From: Peltaster fructicola
Taxonomy: Eukaryota; Ascomycota; Dothideomycetes
Assembly (NCBI GenBank): GCA_001592805.2
Contig: CP051143.1
Span: 1,488,001-1,552,000, forward strand
Reading direction: 5' to 3'
DNA length: 64,000 bases
Below, in pieces: positions 63,541 through 64,000 of the stretch. The first letter of the stretch is position 1. Each line of letters begins with the position of its first letter. The translations under genes were made by a program, and so were the position numbers. Under the pieces are notes generated by a model, which had not been told where the DNA came from, did no database searches, and saw nothing but the letters and a program-made list of their open reading frames with translations.

Positions 63541-63972
63541 ATGGCGTGTCCACGATGCCTTAGATGGCAACGGCATGTGCGTCTACAGCAGCAGAAAGTC
63601 TCTGCAAGCAAAGGTTTTAGCACGTCCACAGCAGTGCGAGAGGAGACGAGCAACGCAGCAACGACAGATCTCAAGTCAACTTCGAACGTCGCATTGGACA
63701 CCCTGCCACAGCCTCTAAGCATACTCCAACACAAGACGCGTCCGATAGTAGCGCCAAACGATCGTCCACGACCACCAGTACATGCCATAGATGTGTCGAA
63801 TCGACTAGGCACACGCTTCTCGCGACCAGTAATTGGCAACATGGAATGGCAGACGAGCACATATCACTACAACAAGCAGACATCCAAAGTATACCCAGTG
63901 CTTGCAAACACTACAAACAAGCTTCGAGGCATACGCTGTGCTGGAAAAGTCAAAGACGAATCGAGCCGGTGA
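63541..63972 (+). CDS. Small, possibly mitochondrial protein of unknown function
   Basis: 143 residues from ATG 63541 to TGA 63970-63972. The N-terminus is basic and has the look of a mitochondrial presequence (RWQRHVRLQQQKVSASKGFSTST). The C-terminal part (FSRPVIGNMEWQTSTYHYNKQTSKVYPVLANTTNKL) looks like a small structured domain of a mitochondrial ribosomal or assembly protein, but I cannot name it. The stop is within a gccg|gtgaag context, so a further exon beyond the window cannot be excluded. Confidence 0.6.
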   Translation: MACPRCLRWQRHVRLQQQKVSASKGFSTSTAVREETSNAATTDLKSTSNVALDTLPQPLSILQHKTRPIVAPNDRPRPPVHAIDVSNRLGTRFSRPVIGNMEWQTSTYHYNKQTSKVYPVLANTTNKLRGIRCAGKVKDESSR

Positions 63973-64000
63973 AGTCGTGCGAGCACCGAGGAGCGAGATT

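Noticed and set aside
1-64000. Transposons, CRISPR arrays, viral remnants
   Set aside because: No transposase, reverse transcriptase, integrase or long repeats seen in any frame; CRISPR is not expected in a fungal nuclear genome.

Overview
This window is a gene-dense stretch of nuclear DNA from a filamentous ascomycete (Pezizomycotina). I infer a Dothideomycetes-like fungus from the very short introns (mostly 41-55 bp), the compact intergenic gaps and the gene families present, but I cannot prove the class. Genes lie on both strands with no operon-like order. I model 34 protein-coding genes. I saw no rRNA, tRNA, CRISPR array or transposon. Starts were set at ATG codons; introns were placed by GT-AG (once GC-AG) signals, branch-point-like sequences and restoration of family motifs.

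Layout. 1-5.2 kb: the 3' end of an MFS transporter, a secreted sulfatase and a Dal5/TNA1-type permease. 6.3-11.4 kb: an unnamed multi-pass membrane protein, a GT17 glycosyltransferase and the HAL2/MET22 bisphosphate nucleotidase. 11.6-19.9 kb: the most interesting region, an isocyanide synthase (DIT1/PvcA family) divergent from an NRPS-like protein (adenylation, thiolation, HxxxD acyltransferase), followed by a siderophore-type MFS transporter. It looks like a compact, split relative of the fused ICS-A-T-acyltransferase enzymes of fungal copper-responsive isocyanide clusters. 20-33 kb: housekeeping and signalling genes: GH18 hydrolase with UBA domain, BTB protein, COX15, RBR ubiquitin ligase, dolichyl-diphosphatase and the DEAH helicase Ecm16/Dhr1. 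33-41 kb: SGNH hydrolase, a proteasome-chaperone-like protein, SDR, a single-pass membrane protein, a 2.2-kb gene-poor gap and a Thr-rich secreted protein. 41.5-55 kb: Mdm1-type sorting nexin, epoxide hydrolase, P450, KH-like unknown, GNAT, PaiB-like flavoprotein and ORC1. 56-64 kb: secreted Cys-rich protein, two unknowns, JmjC-like protein, OPI3, a DUF1763/LYR-like protein and an AA11-type LPMO.

Three otherwise conserved genes (SIT transporter, RBR ligase, Mdm1-like) need single-base frame changes to restore family sequence. This may be residual assembly error, so it should be resolved before those genes are called broken. The core genes (COX15, HAL2, OPI3, ORC1, ECM16, CAX4-like) mark an ordinary chromosome arm rather than a dispensable region; accessory content is concentrated at 11.6-19.9 kb and in the secreted-protein genes.
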